In this document: in pieces, positions 28,876 to 38,722 of the stretch | How the letters are laid out: the number at the start of each line of letters is the position of its first letter | How positions within the stretch are numbered: position 1 is the first letter of the stretch | Source of the DNA: Cohaesibacter marisflavi | GTDB taxonomy: Bacteria > Pseudomonadota > Alphaproteobacteria > Rhizobiales > Cohaesibacteraceae | Assembly (NCBI RefSeq): GCF_900115225.1 | Contig: NZ_FOVR01000005.1 | Span: 220,618 to 284,617 of the forward strand | Direction: 5' to 3' | DNA: 64,000 nt | Notes under the pieces: model-generated | What the model was told of the DNA's origin: nothing | Seen by the model: the letters and a program-made list of their open reading frames with translations, nothing else | Database searches by the model: none | Position numbers and translations under genes: made by a program

Positions 28876-29988
28876 ATGAGAAAAGGTGGATCACTTGATC
28901 GCCGTTCGGTTCTGACCGGGCTTGCGGTCGGTGGCGCAGCAACGTTGGCCAGTCCGGCCGTCGTCAAGGCCAGCGAGTCGATTGTCTGGAAAATGCCCAT
29001 GTCCTGGCCCAAACAGTTGCCAGGGGTCGGCATCAATGGTGTTCGCTTTGCAGAGCGTGTCGGCAAGATGTCTGGCGGTCGCCTGACAATCAAGGTGTTT
29101 GGTGCTGGCGAACTTGTGCCCCCCCTTGAAGTGTTCGATGCTGTTTCCAGTGGAGCGGCAGAGATCGGCCACGCAACCTCCTATTACTGGCAGGGCAAGG
29201 ATCCTTCTTTCCATTTCTATACCGGCGTTCCTTTTGGCCTCACTCAGATCGAGCATGCAGCATGGCTGCGCTTCGGCGGTGGTCAGGAGCTGTGGGAACG
29301 AGCCTACGATCCCTTCAACGTGATCCCCTTCTATGCCGGTGCGTCTGGCACGCAGGCAGGTGGCTGGTTTGCCAAGGAGCTCAAAAGCCTTGATGATTTG
29401 AAAGGCCTGAAGATGCGCATCGCCGGCCTTGGCGGCGAAGTCATGCGTCGCCTTGGGGTTTCGGTCATCATGCTGCCGGCAACGGATATTTTCACCTCCT
29501 TGCAGAATGGTACCATTGACGCGGCCGAATGGGTCGGCCCGTGGAATGATCTGGCCTTCGGTCTTTATAAGGTGGCTCCACACTATTACATGCCTGCTTT
29601 CCATGAGCCTGGCGCGGGGCTCGAGATCATCGTCAACAAAGACAAGTTCATGGAACTGCCTGAGGATCTGAAGGCGATTGTCAAGGAGGCTGCCCAGTCC
29701 ACAGCGCTCGAAACCATGGCAGACTACCAGTATCACAATGCAATGTCCTTGCGTCCGTTGTTGGCCAAGGAAGGCGTCCAGATGCACAAGGTTCCCGAGG
29801 AACTGATGATGGCCATGGCCAAGGAATCAAAAGGCGTGCTTGAAGAGGTTGCTGACAGTTCCCCGCTGGCTGGCGAGATTTATGACAGCTTCCTGAAATA
29901 TCGCGATATCGCTAGCGAATATATCATGAATGCCGAATGGGAGATCGTACGCATGCGGGCGATGGCGATTGAAAAAGGCCTGATCTAG
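28876..29988 (+). CDS. TRAP transporter substrate-binding protein (DctP family, TakP-like)
   Basis: 370 residues. A Tat-type signal (LDRRSVLTGLAVGGAATL) is followed by a mature protein starting near ASESIVWKM. GLKMRIAGLGGEVMRRLG holds the carboxylate-binding Arg common to the family. GTIDAAEWVGPWNDL corresponds to the Trp-containing ligand loop of the 2-oxoacid-binding protein TakP. It would capture a keto acid in the periplasm for a sodium-driven TRAP transporter, but the membrane partners DctQ and DctM are not adjacent; a terminator follows directly. Divergent Lrp-type regulator upstream. Confidence 0.87.
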   Translation: MRKGGSLDRRSVLTGLAVGGAATLASPAVVKASESIVWKMPMSWPKQLPGVGINGVRFAERVGKMSGGRLTIKVFGAGELVPPLEVFDAVSSGAAEIGHATSYYWQGKDPSFHFYTGVPFGLTQIEHAAWLRFGGGQELWERAYDPFNVIPFYAGASGTQAGGWFAKELKSLDDLKGLKMRIAGLGGEVMRRLGVSVIMLPATDIFTSLQNGTIDAAEWVGPWNDLAFGLYKVAPHYYMPAFHEPGAGLEIIVNKDKFMELPEDLKAIVKEAAQSTALETMADYQYHNAMSLRPLLAKEGVQMHKVPEELMMAMAKESKGVLEEVADSSPLAGEIYDSFLKYRDIASEYIMNAEWEIVRMRAMAIEKGLI

Positions 29989-30029
29989 CCTTTTCACCGC
30001 GTCCAGACACGATTGGACCTGTAATTTTT

Positions 30030-30061
30030 AAAAACCCGGTCTTTTACGGCCGGGTTTTTGC
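30030..30061 (+). terminator. Terminator after the TRAP binding protein
   Basis: AAAAACCCGG at 30030-30039 pairs with CCGGGTTTTT at 30050-30059. Confidence 0.92.
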
Positions 30062-30149
30062 ATTTCTGACTGGATATTTTGCCCAAGCCATGACATAGGC
30101 ATCAAAAAGCCTCTTCTCTCATGGAAGAGCTAAGGGTATAAGCGCTGCC

Positions 30150-31955
30150 ATGACCAAACAAAGCTTCGACAAAATCCGCAACTTTTCCATTATCGCGCAT
30201 ATCGATCATGGGAAGTCCACGCTTGCCGACCGCCTGATCCAGTATACTGGAGGGCTCACTGAGCGCGAGATGCGCGAACAGGTGCTCGATAGCATGGATA
30301 TCGAGCAGGAACGCGGCATCACGATCAAGGCTCAGACCGTTTCTCTGAAATATGAGGCGGACGATGGGGAGACCTATACGCTCAACCTGATGGATACGCC
30401 GGGTCACGTTGACTTTGCCTATGAAGTCAGCCGGTCTCTGGCTGCCTGTGAGGGCTCGCTGTTGGTTGTTGACGCCTCTCAGGGGGTCGAAGCGCAGACG
30501 CTGGCCAATGTCTACCAGGCCATCGACAATGATCACGAGATCGTGCCGGTTCTCAACAAGATCGACCTGCCTGCCGCCGAGCCAGAGCGGGTGCGTGCAC
30601 AGATCGAGGACGTGATCGGTATCGATGCTTCGGAGGCCATTGAAGCCAGTGCCAAATCCGGCATCGGCATCAAGGAGACTCTGGAAGCCATCGTGAAGCG
30701 TCTTCCCGCGCCCGAAGGCGACAAGGAAGCTCCGCTGAAGGCTTTGCTGGTTGATAGTTATTATGACGTCTATCTGGGCGTTGTGGTTATCGTGCGCATC
30801 ATCGACGGGGAGCTTAAGAAGGGCGACAAGATCCGCATGATGGGCACCGGAGCATCCTATGATGTGGACCGTATCGGTATCTTCCGGCCCAAGATGACGG
30901 ACGTGCCTGTTCTTGCGCCCGGCGAAGTCGGGTTCCTGATCGCGTCGATCAAGGAAGTGGCTGATACGCGCGTTGGTGATACCATAACCAATGTCAAGCG
31001 CCCATGCGAGACGATGCTGCCTGGCTTCCGTCCTGCGCAGCCAGTGGTCTTTTGTGGCCTTTTCCCGGTTGATGCCAATGATTTTGAAGATCTGCGCGGC
31101 GCCATGGGCAAGCTGCGGCTCAATGATGCAAGCTTTTCCTTCGAGATGGAAACATCCGCTGCGCTTGGCTTCGGTTTCCGCTGCGGCTTCCTTGGCCTCT
31201 TGCATCTGGAAATCATTCAGGAGCGTCTTTCCCGCGAGTTCGATCTCGATCTTATCGCCACCGCTCCGAGCGTGGTCTACGAGATGGAGATGACCAATGA
31301 TGAAATGATCACCCTGCACAATCCGGCAGACATGCCTGATGTGGTACGCATCAGGGAAATCCGTGAGCCATGGATCAAAGCCAATATCATGACGCCGGAT
31401 GAATATCTGGGCGCCATTCTGAAGCTGTGTCAGGAGCGGCGAGGCGTGCAGACCGACCTAAGCTATGTCGGCTCCCGCGCCATGGTGCAATATGATCTGC
31501 CGCTCAACGAAGTGGTGTTCGATTTCTATGATCGCCTCAAGTCCATTTCCAAGGGCTATGCCAGCTTTGACTATCAGCTTGCTGATTACCGCGCGGGTGA
31601 TCTGGTGAAGATGTCGATTCTGGTCAATGACGAACCGGTGGATGCACTTTCGGTGCTGGTGCATCGCTCTCAGGCTGAAATCCGTGGCCGCTCCATGTGC
31701 GAGAAGCTTAAGGATCTCATTCCGCGCCACATGTTCAAGATACCCATTCAGGCCGCCATCGGTGGCCGCGTCATTGCCCGTGAGACAATTTCCGCCATGC
31801 GCAAGGATGTAACGGCCAAATGCTATGGCGGTGACGCCACCCGAAAGCGCAAGCTGTTGGAAAAGCAGAAAGCCGGTAAGAAGAAGATGCGCCAGTTCGG
31901 CAAGGTGGAGATTCCGCAGGAAGCCTTCATCGCCGCGCTCAAGATGGATAGCTGA
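30150..31955 (+). CDS. lepA: Elongation factor 4 (back-translocase)
   Basis: 601 residues, the standard length. G1 [15 protein letters not shown]3 DTPGHVDF, G4 NKID. EF-Tu-like domain II, the [15 protein letters not shown] block and the LepA-specific C-terminus ([20 protein letters not shown] to FIAALKMDS) are all present. It is a ribosomal GTPase acting on stalled or mistranslocated ribosomes. Isolated gene between two terminators. Confidence 0.98.
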   Translation: MTKQSFDKIRNFSIIAHIDHGKSTLADRLIQYTGGLTEREMREQVLDSMDIEQERGITIKAQTVSLKYEADDGETYTLNLMDTPGHVDFAYEVSRSLAACEGSLLVVDASQGVEAQTLANVYQAIDNDHEIVPVLNKIDLPAAEPERVRAQIEDVIGIDASEAIEASAKSGIGIKETLEAIVKRLPAPEGDKEAPLKALLVDSYYDVYLGVVVIVRIIDGELKKGDKIRMMGTGASYDVDRIGIFRPKMTDVPVLAPGEVGFLIASIKEVADTRVGDTITNVKRPCETMLPGFRPAQPVVFCGLFPVDANDFEDLRGAMGKLRLNDASFSFEMETSAALGFGFRCGFLGLLHLEIIQERLSREFDLDLIATAPSVVYEMEMTNDEMITLHNPADMPDVVRIREIREPWIKANIMTPDEYLGAILKLCQERRGVQTDLSYVGSRAMVQYDLPLNEVVFDFYDRLKSISKGYASFDYQLADYRAGDLVKMSILVNDEPVDALSVLVHRSQAEIRGRSMCEKLKDLIPRHMFKIPIQAAIGGRVIARETISAMRKDVTAKCYGGDATRKRKLLEKQKAGKKKMRQFGKVEIPQEAFIAALKMDS

Positions 31956-31995
31956 GCGGCGTCAGGTGTTTCTTCTGAAATGAGGATTTGGAAAG

Positions 31996-32020
31996 ACGGG
32001 CCCATCACGGCCCGTTTTTA
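31996..32020 (+). terminator. Terminator after lepA
   Basis: ACGGGCC at 31996-32002 pairs with GGCCCGT at 32009-32015, with five T following. Confidence 0.9.
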
Positions 32021-32097
32021 TAGCCCGATCGCCAAAGCAGCGGCTGGGGAATCTGGTTGACGGAACAGGCGCAAAGGCAAACGCCTGAACCGCGCCT

Positions 32098-33018
32098 TTA
32101 CTGGGCGGCACAACAGCTGGAGATATCGCTTCTTTTAGCCGCTTGTGATCGATCAATTGTCACCATATTGCGCCCGTTATTCTTGGAACGATAGAGCGCC
32201 CGATCAGCCCGCTTGAGCAGGGCATAGATATCATCCCCTTCCTGAAGGCGCGCAACGCCAAAGCTGGATGTGATCTGAACCTTGTTGCCCTCGGCTATAA
32301 TGGTGGTGTGCTCGATCATCTCGCGGATGCGATTGGCTGCACAGGCTGCCGCAAAGAAGCTCTGACCCTGAATGAGCACGGCGAATTCCTCGCCACCAAG
32401 CCTGCCGATAAAGTCGCTTTCACCAAGAGCGATCTTGGTGACGGTCTTGATAACCTGATCTCCGACATCATGACCAAAGCGGTCATTGACGGACTTGAAG
32501 TGATCAATGTCGAACATGATCGCCGAGACGGGGTGGGCGTCCCCCTGCTTTTCTATCAAGGCGTGGGCCTTTTCAAAGAACGCGCGTCGGTTATACAGAT
32601 TGGTCATGGGGTCACGGTTTGCGAGCTGTACCAACTGCTTTTGAAGCATGATAACGCGCTCGGCCACACGCAAACGGGCCAAAAGAATATCTTCCTGAAG
32701 GGGTTTATGTAGAAAGTCGTCTGCGCCGCTATCCAGAGCTTCCACCAGCATATCGGCGTTGGTATATTCAGAGATGGCAACCACATACATGGCTTTGCGC
32801 TCGGCAGCCAGGATGCGGCAGTTCCAGCAGATTTCCAACCCCGATGCGTCTTCAAGATTCAGAGAGACAATCACAACATCAATATCGGGGGTTTTCTGCA
32901 CAAATTCCCAGGCGCTATCGCCACAATGAAAGGCAAAAACGCTCTCCCGTCTCTGTTCGAGAATGGTGCGGATTGCTTCGCGATCTTCGTCGTTGTCTTC
33001 AACCAGTACGATTCTCAT
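32098..33018 (-). CDS. Response-regulator-like diguanylate cyclase (REC-GGDEF)
   Basis: 306 residues. An N-terminal receiver fold (MRIVLVEDNDEDREAIR) is followed by a GGDEF domain with RLGGEEF, FDIDHFKSVNDRFGHDVGD and ALYRSKNNGRN, so c-di-GMP synthesis is expected. The receiver lacks the phosphoacceptor: the usual Asp is Ser in DVVIVSLNLED, although the conserved Lys (LHKPL) is kept. The inhibitory RxxD site before GGEEF is GESD, so product inhibition there is not expected. It may respond to a signal other than phosphorylation. Single gene on the minus strand. Confidence 0.9.
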   Translation of the reverse strand: MRIVLVEDNDEDREAIRTILEQRRESVFAFHCGDSAWEFVQKTPDIDVVIVSLNLEDASGLEICWNCRILAAERKAMYVVAISEYTNADMLVEALDSGADDFLHKPLQEDILLARLRVAERVIMLQKQLVQLANRDPMTNLYNRRAFFEKAHALIEKQGDAHPVSAIMFDIDHFKSVNDRFGHDVGDQVIKTVTKIALGESDFIGRLGGEEFAVLIQGQSFFAAACAANRIREMIEHTTIIAEGNKVQITSSFGVARLQEGDDIYALLKRADRALYRSKNNGRNMVTIDRSQAAKRSDISSCCAAQ

Positions 33019-33235
33019 GCAGTTCTTAGCGCCCTTTTGCCAAATGTCCCCTTCAGTTCTCGGGAGGTTACTTCACGAGAAATGCTTCAGCTTTCCTCGG
33101 AGCCTAGTGGGAATTTTACAAGAAATTCTGAACAGGAGATCGAGAAAGCTGTTGATCACGCTTTAAAGCGGAAGAAAATAAAGAAAATCTTGCAACTGCC
33201 TAATTTGATAAGGAAATTCGCGAAAGAAATGTATA
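33019..33235. other. Intergenic region without recognised gene
   Basis: About 220 bp, AT-rich, between the GGDEF gene's start and the terminator of the lipoprotein gene. It probably carries the GGDEF promoter. I see no distinct motif. Confidence 0.3.
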
Positions 33236-33261
33236 AAAACCCGCCCTTCAACCAAGGCGGA
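33236..33261 (-). terminator. Terminator of the DUF2799-type lipoprotein gene
   Basis: On the minus strand CCGCC, a 10-base loop and GGCGG are followed by a T5 run (plus-strand A at 33236-33240). Confidence 0.75.
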
Positions 33262-33298
33262 TTCAAGCTTTTAGTACACGTCTAAGGAGATTTTGTAC

Positions 33299-33874
33299 CT
33301 AGATGACGGGTTCTATTGTCTGAAGAAAGTGATCTGCTTCAACAAGGGCGCGATCTCTTTTGAAACGCAAGCGGTGCAAGTCCCACTCCAGAGCGTCTAT
33401 ATCGCGGGCAACGCGTCTGAGGCTCTTGCGCTTCTTGTCTTCCTTTTTGGAAGCGCGCAGCTCGGCTCGTTCGGTTTTTAGGCGTGTCAGTTCTTGCTCT
33501 TTCTCAGCAATTTCGGTTTCGGTTTCGTGCAAGGCACTGCCGCGCAAATAGCCGCGCATGAATTCCGGTTCGCTTGCTGGAGGACAGATCTGACGGTAGG
33601 AATAGCCGTTCCGCCCGACGGAGAAACCGTTTGACGGAGTACAGTAGCTTCTCAGGCCTTTTTGGTAGCCGATTTCGTAAAGCTTCTTGTCTGGCGCAAT
33701 ATCATATTTCGAGCAGGCTTCGATATGCTCGGAAAAGCGCGTGGCATCGCGTCCTTCCATGGCGTCATTGGCACCAACGGCACCCCAGTCGCCGGTCTGG
33801 CATTCCTCTTGAGAAAGGCTCGCGCAGCCAGCTAACAGGGGCAACAACAGAAAAAGGGCAGGGAAGCTGCGCAT
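33299..33874 (-). CDS. DUF2799-type lipoprotein
   Basis: 191 residues. Signal peptide with lipobox (FPALFLLLPLLAGCASLS), so it is lipid-anchored, probably in the outer membrane. The domain WGAVGANDAMEGRDATRF, ACSKYDIAPDKKLYEIGYQ and GLRSYCTPSNGFSVGRNG is characteristic of DUF2799. The C-terminal 80 residues are a charged coiled coil (AEKEQELTRLKTERAEL). Role unknown; family members occur widely in proteobacteria. Confidence 0.85.
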   Translation of the reverse strand: MRSFPALFLLLPLLAGCASLSQEECQTGDWGAVGANDAMEGRDATRFSEHIEACSKYDIAPDKKLYEIGYQKGLRSYCTPSNGFSVGRNGYSYRQICPPASEPEFMRGYLRGSALHETETEIAEKEQELTRLKTERAELRASKKEDKKRKSLRRVARDIDALEWDLHRLRFKRDRALVEADHFLQTIEPVI

Positions 33875-34143
33875 GGTGATGTCTCGTCTTTTAAAAGTCT
33901 TCAAGGCTCGAAATCCGTAAAATCACTTGAATTTCAGATAGATCCCGTAACAGATGCTCTGCTCGAAGCGCGCATGAGTCAAGTATGAAAGAAATTTTCC
34001 CGCGCTCTATATATGGTTAACAATTTATGTATAGGATCGCAATCATGGAAACCTTCACGAGGCGGAGTTGCACCATGCGATTATATCGAGCAGCAAGTAA
34101 GAGGGACAAGGCGATTTTAGCGGACGGGCGGGAGACGCCCTTT

Positions 34144-35148
34144 ATGCCCAGATGGATCAGCCGTTTTGCCCTGTTGGCTGGCTGCCTTTCCTTGTCGATT
34201 GCCTTTGGCACCAAGGATGAAGCCTTGGCGCAAACGCCAGCCAAGGTGCTGTTTGGCAAAGAGAAACTTCCTGCCAATTTGCAGGCCCGTGCCATAGGCT
34301 CCTACGCCAAGGGGTGTCAGGCCGGGGCCGTCGCCTTGCCCGTTGACGGACCCGCATGGCAGGCCATGCGCCTGTCGCGCAATCGCAACTGGGGGCAGCC
34401 GGTTCTCATTCATTTTCTGGAGAAGCTGGCGGCCGATGCCAAGGCATATGACGGCTGGAATGGCCTCTTGGTGGGAGACATTGCCCAGCCCCGTGGTGGC
34501 CCCATGACATCGGGGCACGCATCCCATCAGATCGGTCTGGATGCGGATATCTGGTTGCGCCCCATGCCTGCGGGCCGCTTCTCTAAAAAAGAGCGCGAAT
34601 CTGTATCGGCCATTTCCATGCTCAAGAGCGGAACACGCACTGTCGATCCCAACAAATTCACCGCAGCCCATTTTCGCCTGATCAAGAGGGCAGCATCTAC
34701 GCCCGGGGTTGCGCGCATTTTCGTGCATCCCGGTATCAAGAAGGTCTTGTGCGACATGGCCGGAAGTGATCGTAGTTGGCTGCGACAGGTGCGTCCATGG
34801 TATGGCCACCATTATCACTTCCATGTCCGGCTTGCTTGTCCTCCGGGCCAAGCGGGATGTAAAAATCAGGCGCCGCCGCCTGCGGGTGACGGCTGCGGCA
34901 AAGATCTGGCCTGGTGGTTGTCTGATGCGCCATGGACACCGAAAAAGCCAGATCCGAAAAAAACGGTAGTCAAGAAACGTGCCGTGACACTGAAGGATCT
35001 GCCCGATGCCTGTCGCGCTGTTCTGGCCGCAGCCCCGACACCAGGCGCTGTTGTCGCCTCATCCGAGATTGGCAATTCGGCTTATGTGCCCATAGAGGCA
35101 GACAGAACCCTGACGGTCCTGCCCAAGCCGCGACCGCTATATTATTAA
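34144..35148 (+). CDS. mepA: Penicillin-insensitive murein endopeptidase
   Basis: About 334 residues from 34144, where GGGAG precedes the ATG and a signal peptide follows (ISRFALLAGCLSLSIAFG). In-frame ATG codons at 34027, 34045 and 34075 are alternatives. Zn ligands are in TSGHASHQIGLDADIWL and the late YGHHYHFHVRL. MepA is a periplasmic LAS metallopeptidase that cuts D-Ala-mDAP crosslinks in peptidoglycan. The C-terminus after the CPPGQAGC region has a Lys/Pro-rich tail typical of the rhizobial forms. Confidence 0.92.
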   Translation: MPRWISRFALLAGCLSLSIAFGTKDEALAQTPAKVLFGKEKLPANLQARAIGSYAKGCQAGAVALPVDGPAWQAMRLSRNRNWGQPVLIHFLEKLAADAKAYDGWNGLLVGDIAQPRGGPMTSGHASHQIGLDADIWLRPMPAGRFSKKERESVSAISMLKSGTRTVDPNKFTAAHFRLIKRAASTPGVARIFVHPGIKKVLCDMAGSDRSWLRQVRPWYGHHYHFHVRLACPPGQAGCKNQAPPPAGDGCGKDLAWWLSDAPWTPKKPDPKKTVVKKRAVTLKDLPDACRAVLAAAPTPGAVVASSEIGNSAYVPIEADRTLTVLPKPRPLYY

Positions 35149-35152
35149 GATG

Positions 35153-35184
35153 AAGGCTGCATGCGTCCTTGCTTATGCAGCCTT
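35153..35184. terminator. Terminator between mepA and msrA
   Basis: AAGGCTGCAT at 35153-35162 pairs perfectly with 35175-35184 in the convergent gap. The T run is weak. Confidence 0.6.
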
Positions 35185-35214
35185 GCTCACAACACATGTC
35201 CCGCGCCGATGGAG

Positions 35215-35856
35215 CTATTGGCCGGGGCAACTCACGCCTGTGCCTCCAAGGCCGCAATAGCCGTTCGGATTCTTCGCCAGATATTGCTGGTGATAGTCCT
35301 CGGCATAGTAGAAGGGACCGCTGCGCTTGATCTCGCTGCTGATGGCGCCATACCCTTGCGCCGCCAACGCGTCCTGATAATCCTGTCGCGCATGCTCTGC
35401 GGCCATCAGCTGCTCGTCTGAGGTGACATAAACAGCCGAGCGATATTGCGTGCCAATATCGTTGCCCTGCCGCATCCCCTGCGTCGGATCATGATTTTCC
35501 CAGAAATGCTTGAGAAGAGCTTCGAATGGCAACAGCTTGGGATCATATACCACCAGAACAGTTTCGGCGTGGCCGGTTCTGCCGCTGCATACCTCCTCAT
35601 AGGTCGGGTTGGGCGTATAGCCGCCACTATAACCAACAGCGGTCACGTAAACACCTTCAAGCTGCCAGAACACACGCTCTGCCCCCCAGAAGCAGCCCAT
35701 GCCGAACTGCACCTCTTCACAAGACGCGGGGAAGGGCGGCTGCAGTGGTCGACCAAGCACGAAGTGGGTTTGAGCTGTCTCAAGCGGCGAAGAGCGTCCA
35801 GGCAGGGCCTCTTCTGGATTGACCATTACCGCTTTCGCACGTTGAAATCCGAACAT
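35215..35856 (-). CDS. msrA: Peptide methionine sulfoxide reductase A
   Basis: 213 residues. The active site is [14 protein letters not shown], followed by [24 protein letters not shown] and [20 protein letters not shown]-terminal [12 protein letters not shown] supplies recycling cysteines. It repairs the S-epimer of methionine sulfoxide using thioredoxin. AGAGGAG precedes the ATG at 35856. Confidence 0.96.
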   Translation of the reverse strand: MFGFQRAKAVMVNPEEALPGRSSPLETAQTHFVLGRPLQPPFPASCEEVQFGMGCFWGAERVFWQLEGVYVTAVGYSGGYTPNPTYEEVCSGRTGHAETVLVVYDPKLLPFEALLKHFWENHDPTQGMRQGNDIGTQYRSAVYVTSDEQLMAAEHARQDYQDALAAQGYGAISSEIKRSGPFYYAEDYHQQYLAKNPNGYCGLGGTGVSCPGQ

Positions 35857-35974
35857 GATCGTCTCCTCTTGCTGATCAAGCATAATAGCATGAACATCAC
35901 AGATAGGTCTGTTAAGGCTAAGGGGCAAGGTGGGCCTACGCGCCTCAACTTCTATCGGCTTGTAGGGCCACGCA

Positions 35975-36295
35975 CTAGATACGGATCACTTTCGGGCGTC
36001 GCTTCCGCCCTAGATAGACAAAGAGCATGCCGATTACGCCCACGACCAGCCATGCCGGAGCCATCAGAATCCACTGCACAACAGGGTCCCAGATTAGCGG
36101 ATGAACCGTGCGCTGGATGAAAGCCTGAGCCATGACGAGGCTGTCCCGATTGATCTCGAACCAGGTATCTCCCAGTGATTTCATCACAATAGTATTGGCT
36201 GCGATCGAACGGACACCATCAAGCACCAGAGCCAATAAAGACAGGGCGCAGATCCAGAGTCCGATAAAGGAAAACAGAAAACGAATGACTCTCAA
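35975..36295 (-). CDS. Small two-helix membrane protein, unknown
   Basis: 106 residues with one hydrophobic segment at the N-terminus ([20 protein letters not shown]) and one near the C-terminus ([18 protein letters not shown]), ending in a basic tail [11 protein letters not shown]. Similar small proteins are common in rhizobial genomes without known role. It is the last chromosomal gene before the tRNA-borne island. Confidence 0.7.
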   Translation of the reverse strand: MRVIRFLFSFIGLWICALSLLALVLDGVRSIAANTIVMKSLGDTWFEINRDSLVMAQAFIQRTVHPLIWDPVVQWILMAPAWLVVGVIGMLFVYLGRKRRPKVIRI

Positions 36296-36610
36296 CGAAC
36301 CAGCCTTTCCAAATCACTGCCTTGCGGCCAGAGCAGCAGTCTGCCCTCAATGCAATATACTTTAGAGAATGAACGCATCAATATCATATTTGTTACAAAT
36401 CGGTTGGAAGTTTTTATTTTAGAAAGATCCGTAAAATTGACAAGGGATAACGTGTCGCGTCAGCCTGCTAAAGGATCACTTTTTATGCGTCTTTCCTTTT
36501 TCGTGGCGTAAGGGGCCGTCTTTACACTTAAAAAACACCAGCAAAACAGCGTTTTAGCCACCTTTGCAAAGGAAGCTGTGTTTTCTGTCAACAGATTGAA
36601 GTTTAGTGGC
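36296..36610. other. Intergenic region before tRNA-Ser
   Basis: AT-rich, with no supported gene. A frame on the minus strand running through here begins inside the antisense of the tRNA and is not a gene. Confidence 0.5.
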
Positions 36611-36638
36611 TTGCGTTCGTGCTTTTTTTGGCTATAGT
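36611..36638 (+). promoter_or_regulatory. Promoter of tRNA-Ser
   Basis: TTGCGT, a 16-bp spacer and TATAGT lie 19 bp before the tRNA, a fitting distance for a short leader. Confidence 0.55.
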
Positions 36639-38251
36639 GCGCCCACACTTGAGGTACGGAGAGGTGGCCGAGTGGTCGAAGGCGCACGCCTGGAACGCGT
36701 GTAGGCGGGTAACCGTCTCCAGGGTTCGAATCCCTGTCTCTCCGCCATTTCTTTTTCTTCATCGCAAATTGATGTTAAAGCCTTGAACGGACTGGTGGTT
36801 TTCACGGTTCGAAAACCCTGATTCCGCATGTATGGCAAAGGGGCTGCAAAGACCAGTTTTATGAGGGCTTTGCGGTGCTCGGGGTTGTGGGAAGTCCATA
36901 GATTCCAAGGGTTTGCTAGGAATGATAAGGCGGTTCGAAAACTCGCATCGAAGTTTTTCTTTGGATCGGGTTTGTTGGCCAGATTCTCGGTGATTAAGGC
37001 CTTTTGCGCTTCCAGTTTTTCCAGCTTTTGTTCGTAGGCTTTGATGGCTGAAGGGCTTGTGGTCTCAATCAAGCGGTCTGTGAGTTTGTTCATTGTTGCA
37101 TTGATGTCCTTAAGCGCTTGCTTTTGGCTCTTCCATTGTGTGGCAAGCTCGCGGGATTGCTTGTCCCACGCTTCGCGGAACATTGCGGCGATTGTGACCA
37201 TGATCGGCATTGAGGGGCGTAGTTTCTTAATCAGAGCTTCAAAATCTGATTCCAAAGTTTCTTTGCGTATGGATTTGCGGCTTTCAGGGCATTCCTTATT
37301 AAAGCACTCATAATATGGGTAATGCTTGTTGCGGCCTTTCGCGTGATATGCGGTCAAGGGATGACCACAACAGGCGCAAGTGACGTAGCCTTTAAGCGGG
37401 AACTGGCCTTCTGTATCTCTACGCGTCGGAGCATAGGCTTTCTCTTCAAGAAGGGTTTGGATTTTCTGGAAGGTTTTCCATGAGATCAGCGGCTCGTGGA
37501 TGCCCATGGTGAGGGGGACATTCCATGGTTTGTATTCATAGTATCCTGCATAAATCTTGTTGGTGAGCATATTCTTGATGCGCTGTGGGTGGATTTCTCC
37601 CTTCTTGTCTCGAGCGAATATGTCATGCGGCTCAAAGAAGCGTTTTACTTCGGCCTGAGTTGTAAAACGGCCTGATGCGAAGCCTTCTAGGGCTTCCTGT
37701 ATCAGGCTGGCGTGCGGCTCATCGCGCACCATGACTTTGCCGCTATGACCTTTGACGCGGGTATAGCGATAGCCTGTAGGAACCCAGAAAGCAAAATAGC
37801 CGTTGAGTAGCCTCGCCTTCATTCGGTGGGCGGTCTGCTCGCCGTTCTTCTGGCGGTGATGTTGGGAGACAGAGGCCAGCATATTCTCAATAAGTTGGCT
37901 GTCACTGTCCTCGCCGAATTCTATGGAGGGGCTTTCCAGTTTGGCACCAACAGAGCCAATGGCATTGCGTAGCTTCCAGTGGGCTTCGATGCTGCGGGCG
38001 ATGCGTGATATGTCATCGACCAGCACGATAGGCTCTTGGGCTCGATGCTTGCGCAGCCATTGCAGCATTTGCTTGATGGCGGGACGATCTACTATACCGC
38101 CAGACACGCCCTCGTCTTGGAAGCTTTCAACGACCTCATAGCCCTTATATGCGGCGAACTCGCTACAACGTTGATGTTGGGAGGCCAGTCCATCGCCCTT
38201 CTTCACTTGGCTTTTGCTGGACACGCGGGTGTAGATAACAGCTATGGACAT
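36632..38251 (-). CDS. Large serine recombinase, C-terminus encoded by antisense tRNA
   Basis: 539 residues. The resolvase domain starts [13 protein letters not shown] with the nucleophile at Ser11. The Recombinase domain follows ([13 protein letters not shown], then the [20 protein letters not shown] signature). A zinc ribbon ([12 protein letters not shown] to CFNKEC) and a coiled coil come next ([16 protein letters not shown]). The last 40 residues, from [10 protein letters not shown] on, are the complement of tRNA-Ser; the frame runs 10 residues past the tRNA and stops at 36632. It presumably integrates and excises the island. In the excised circle the C-terminus would differ. It overlaps the upstream small gene by 10 bases. 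Confidence 0.92.
   Translation of the reverse strand: MSIAVIYTRVSSKSQVKKGDGLASQHQRCSEFAAYKGYEVVESFQDEGVSGGIVDRPAIKQMLQWLRKHRAQEPIVLVDDISRIARSIEAHWKLRNAIGSVGAKLESPSIEFGEDSDSQLIENMLASVSQHHRQKNGEQTAHRMKARLLNGYFAFWVPTGYRYTRVKGHSGKVMVRDEPHASLIQEALEGFASGRFTTQAEVKRFFEPHDIFARDKKGEIHPQRIKNMLTNKIYAGYYEYKPWNVPLTMGIHEPLISWKTFQKIQTLLEEKAYAPTRRDTEGQFPLKGYVTCACCGHPLTAYHAKGRNKHYPYYECFNKECPESRKSIRKETLESDFEALIKKLRPSMPIMVTIAAMFREAWDKQSRELATQWKSQKQALKDINATMNKLTDRLIETTSPSAIKAYEQKLEKLEAQKALITENLANKPDPKKNFDASFRTALSFLANPWNLWTSHNPEHRKALIKLVFAAPLPYMRNQGFRTVKTTSPFKALTSICDEEKEMAERQGFEPWRRLPAYTRSRRAPSTTRPPLRTSSVGAL
36658..36747 (+). tRNA. tRNA-Ser (anticodon GGA)
   Basis: 90-base class-II tRNA. The acceptor stem GGAGAGG pairs with TCTCTCC; the D-arm is GCCGAGTGG; the anticodon loop CTGGAAC reads UCC/UCU; there is a long variable arm; the T-arm is GGTTCGAATCC; discriminator G and encoded CCA follow. 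Its 3' side is the attachment site of the island to the right. Confidence 0.97.
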
Positions 38252-38490
38252 GATTCCTCCTCTTCTCTTGTTTTGGTGTTTTCTTTGGATTCTAAAGCAA
38301 TGGCTCGCTCGATTGCATCAAACGTCTCGGAAACGAGGGCAAATTGCAGGGGGTAAAGTGGCGCGGTGCGGGCTTGGCGTGCCAGATTATCGGTGAGTGT
38401 CCAAAGCTCATCAAGGATGATGTTCTCTTGGTCTTTGGGTAGCTTAAGGGGCGCAAGGTGCTTGCGGTAGCTTTCGCGGTCATAGGTCAT
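38242..38490 (-). CDS. Small acidic protein preceding the recombinase
   Basis: 82 residues, MTYDRESYRKHLAPLKLPKD onward, predominantly helical, ending in an acidic tail [10 protein letters not shown]. It overlaps the recombinase start by 10 bases, so the two are co-translated. Similar short LPK-x-x-E helical proteins sit before recombinases in other alphaproteobacterial elements. I suspect a recombination accessory (directionality) role, unproven. The longer frame up to 38823 runs into the neighbouring gene and is not used. Confidence 0.65.
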   Translation of the reverse strand: MTYDRESYRKHLAPLKLPKDQENIILDELWTLTDNLARQARTAPLYPLQFALVSETFDAIERAIALESKENTKTREEEESCP

Positions 38491-38722
38491 GAAATAGTCT
38501 TTCCCACGCGGCTCCTGCGAGCCGTTGAGGAAGGCGCAGAGCCGCATGAATTGCGGTTGAAATGAATTTAAAATAAAGACGCGCGACATCCTCCGCGTGG
38601 GCTCATTCAAGGCGTAACGCGGTGCAAAATTTGGGCGCACGTATAGGGAAGATATTCCTATCATAGCACAAAAACCGGGAATTCTTATAAATCTGAATAC
38701 GTTAGTATGCATCGGGTTTGAT
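38491..38722. other. Gap upstream of the small accessory gene
   Basis: About 230 bp with no supported gene; probably the promoter of the recombinase operon. Confidence 0.3.

Noticed and set aside
36460..36762. 100-codon minus-strand frame with the phrase RDRDSNPG
   Set aside because: It is the antisense of tRNA-Ser and flanking DNA; this peptide is a well-known artefact of tRNA antisense translation.
36803..36826. Second attachment site resembling the tRNA T-arm (GGTTCGAAAACCCTG)
   Set aside because: The similarity is short and gapped, and it lies inside the recombinase coding region; a chance match is likely.
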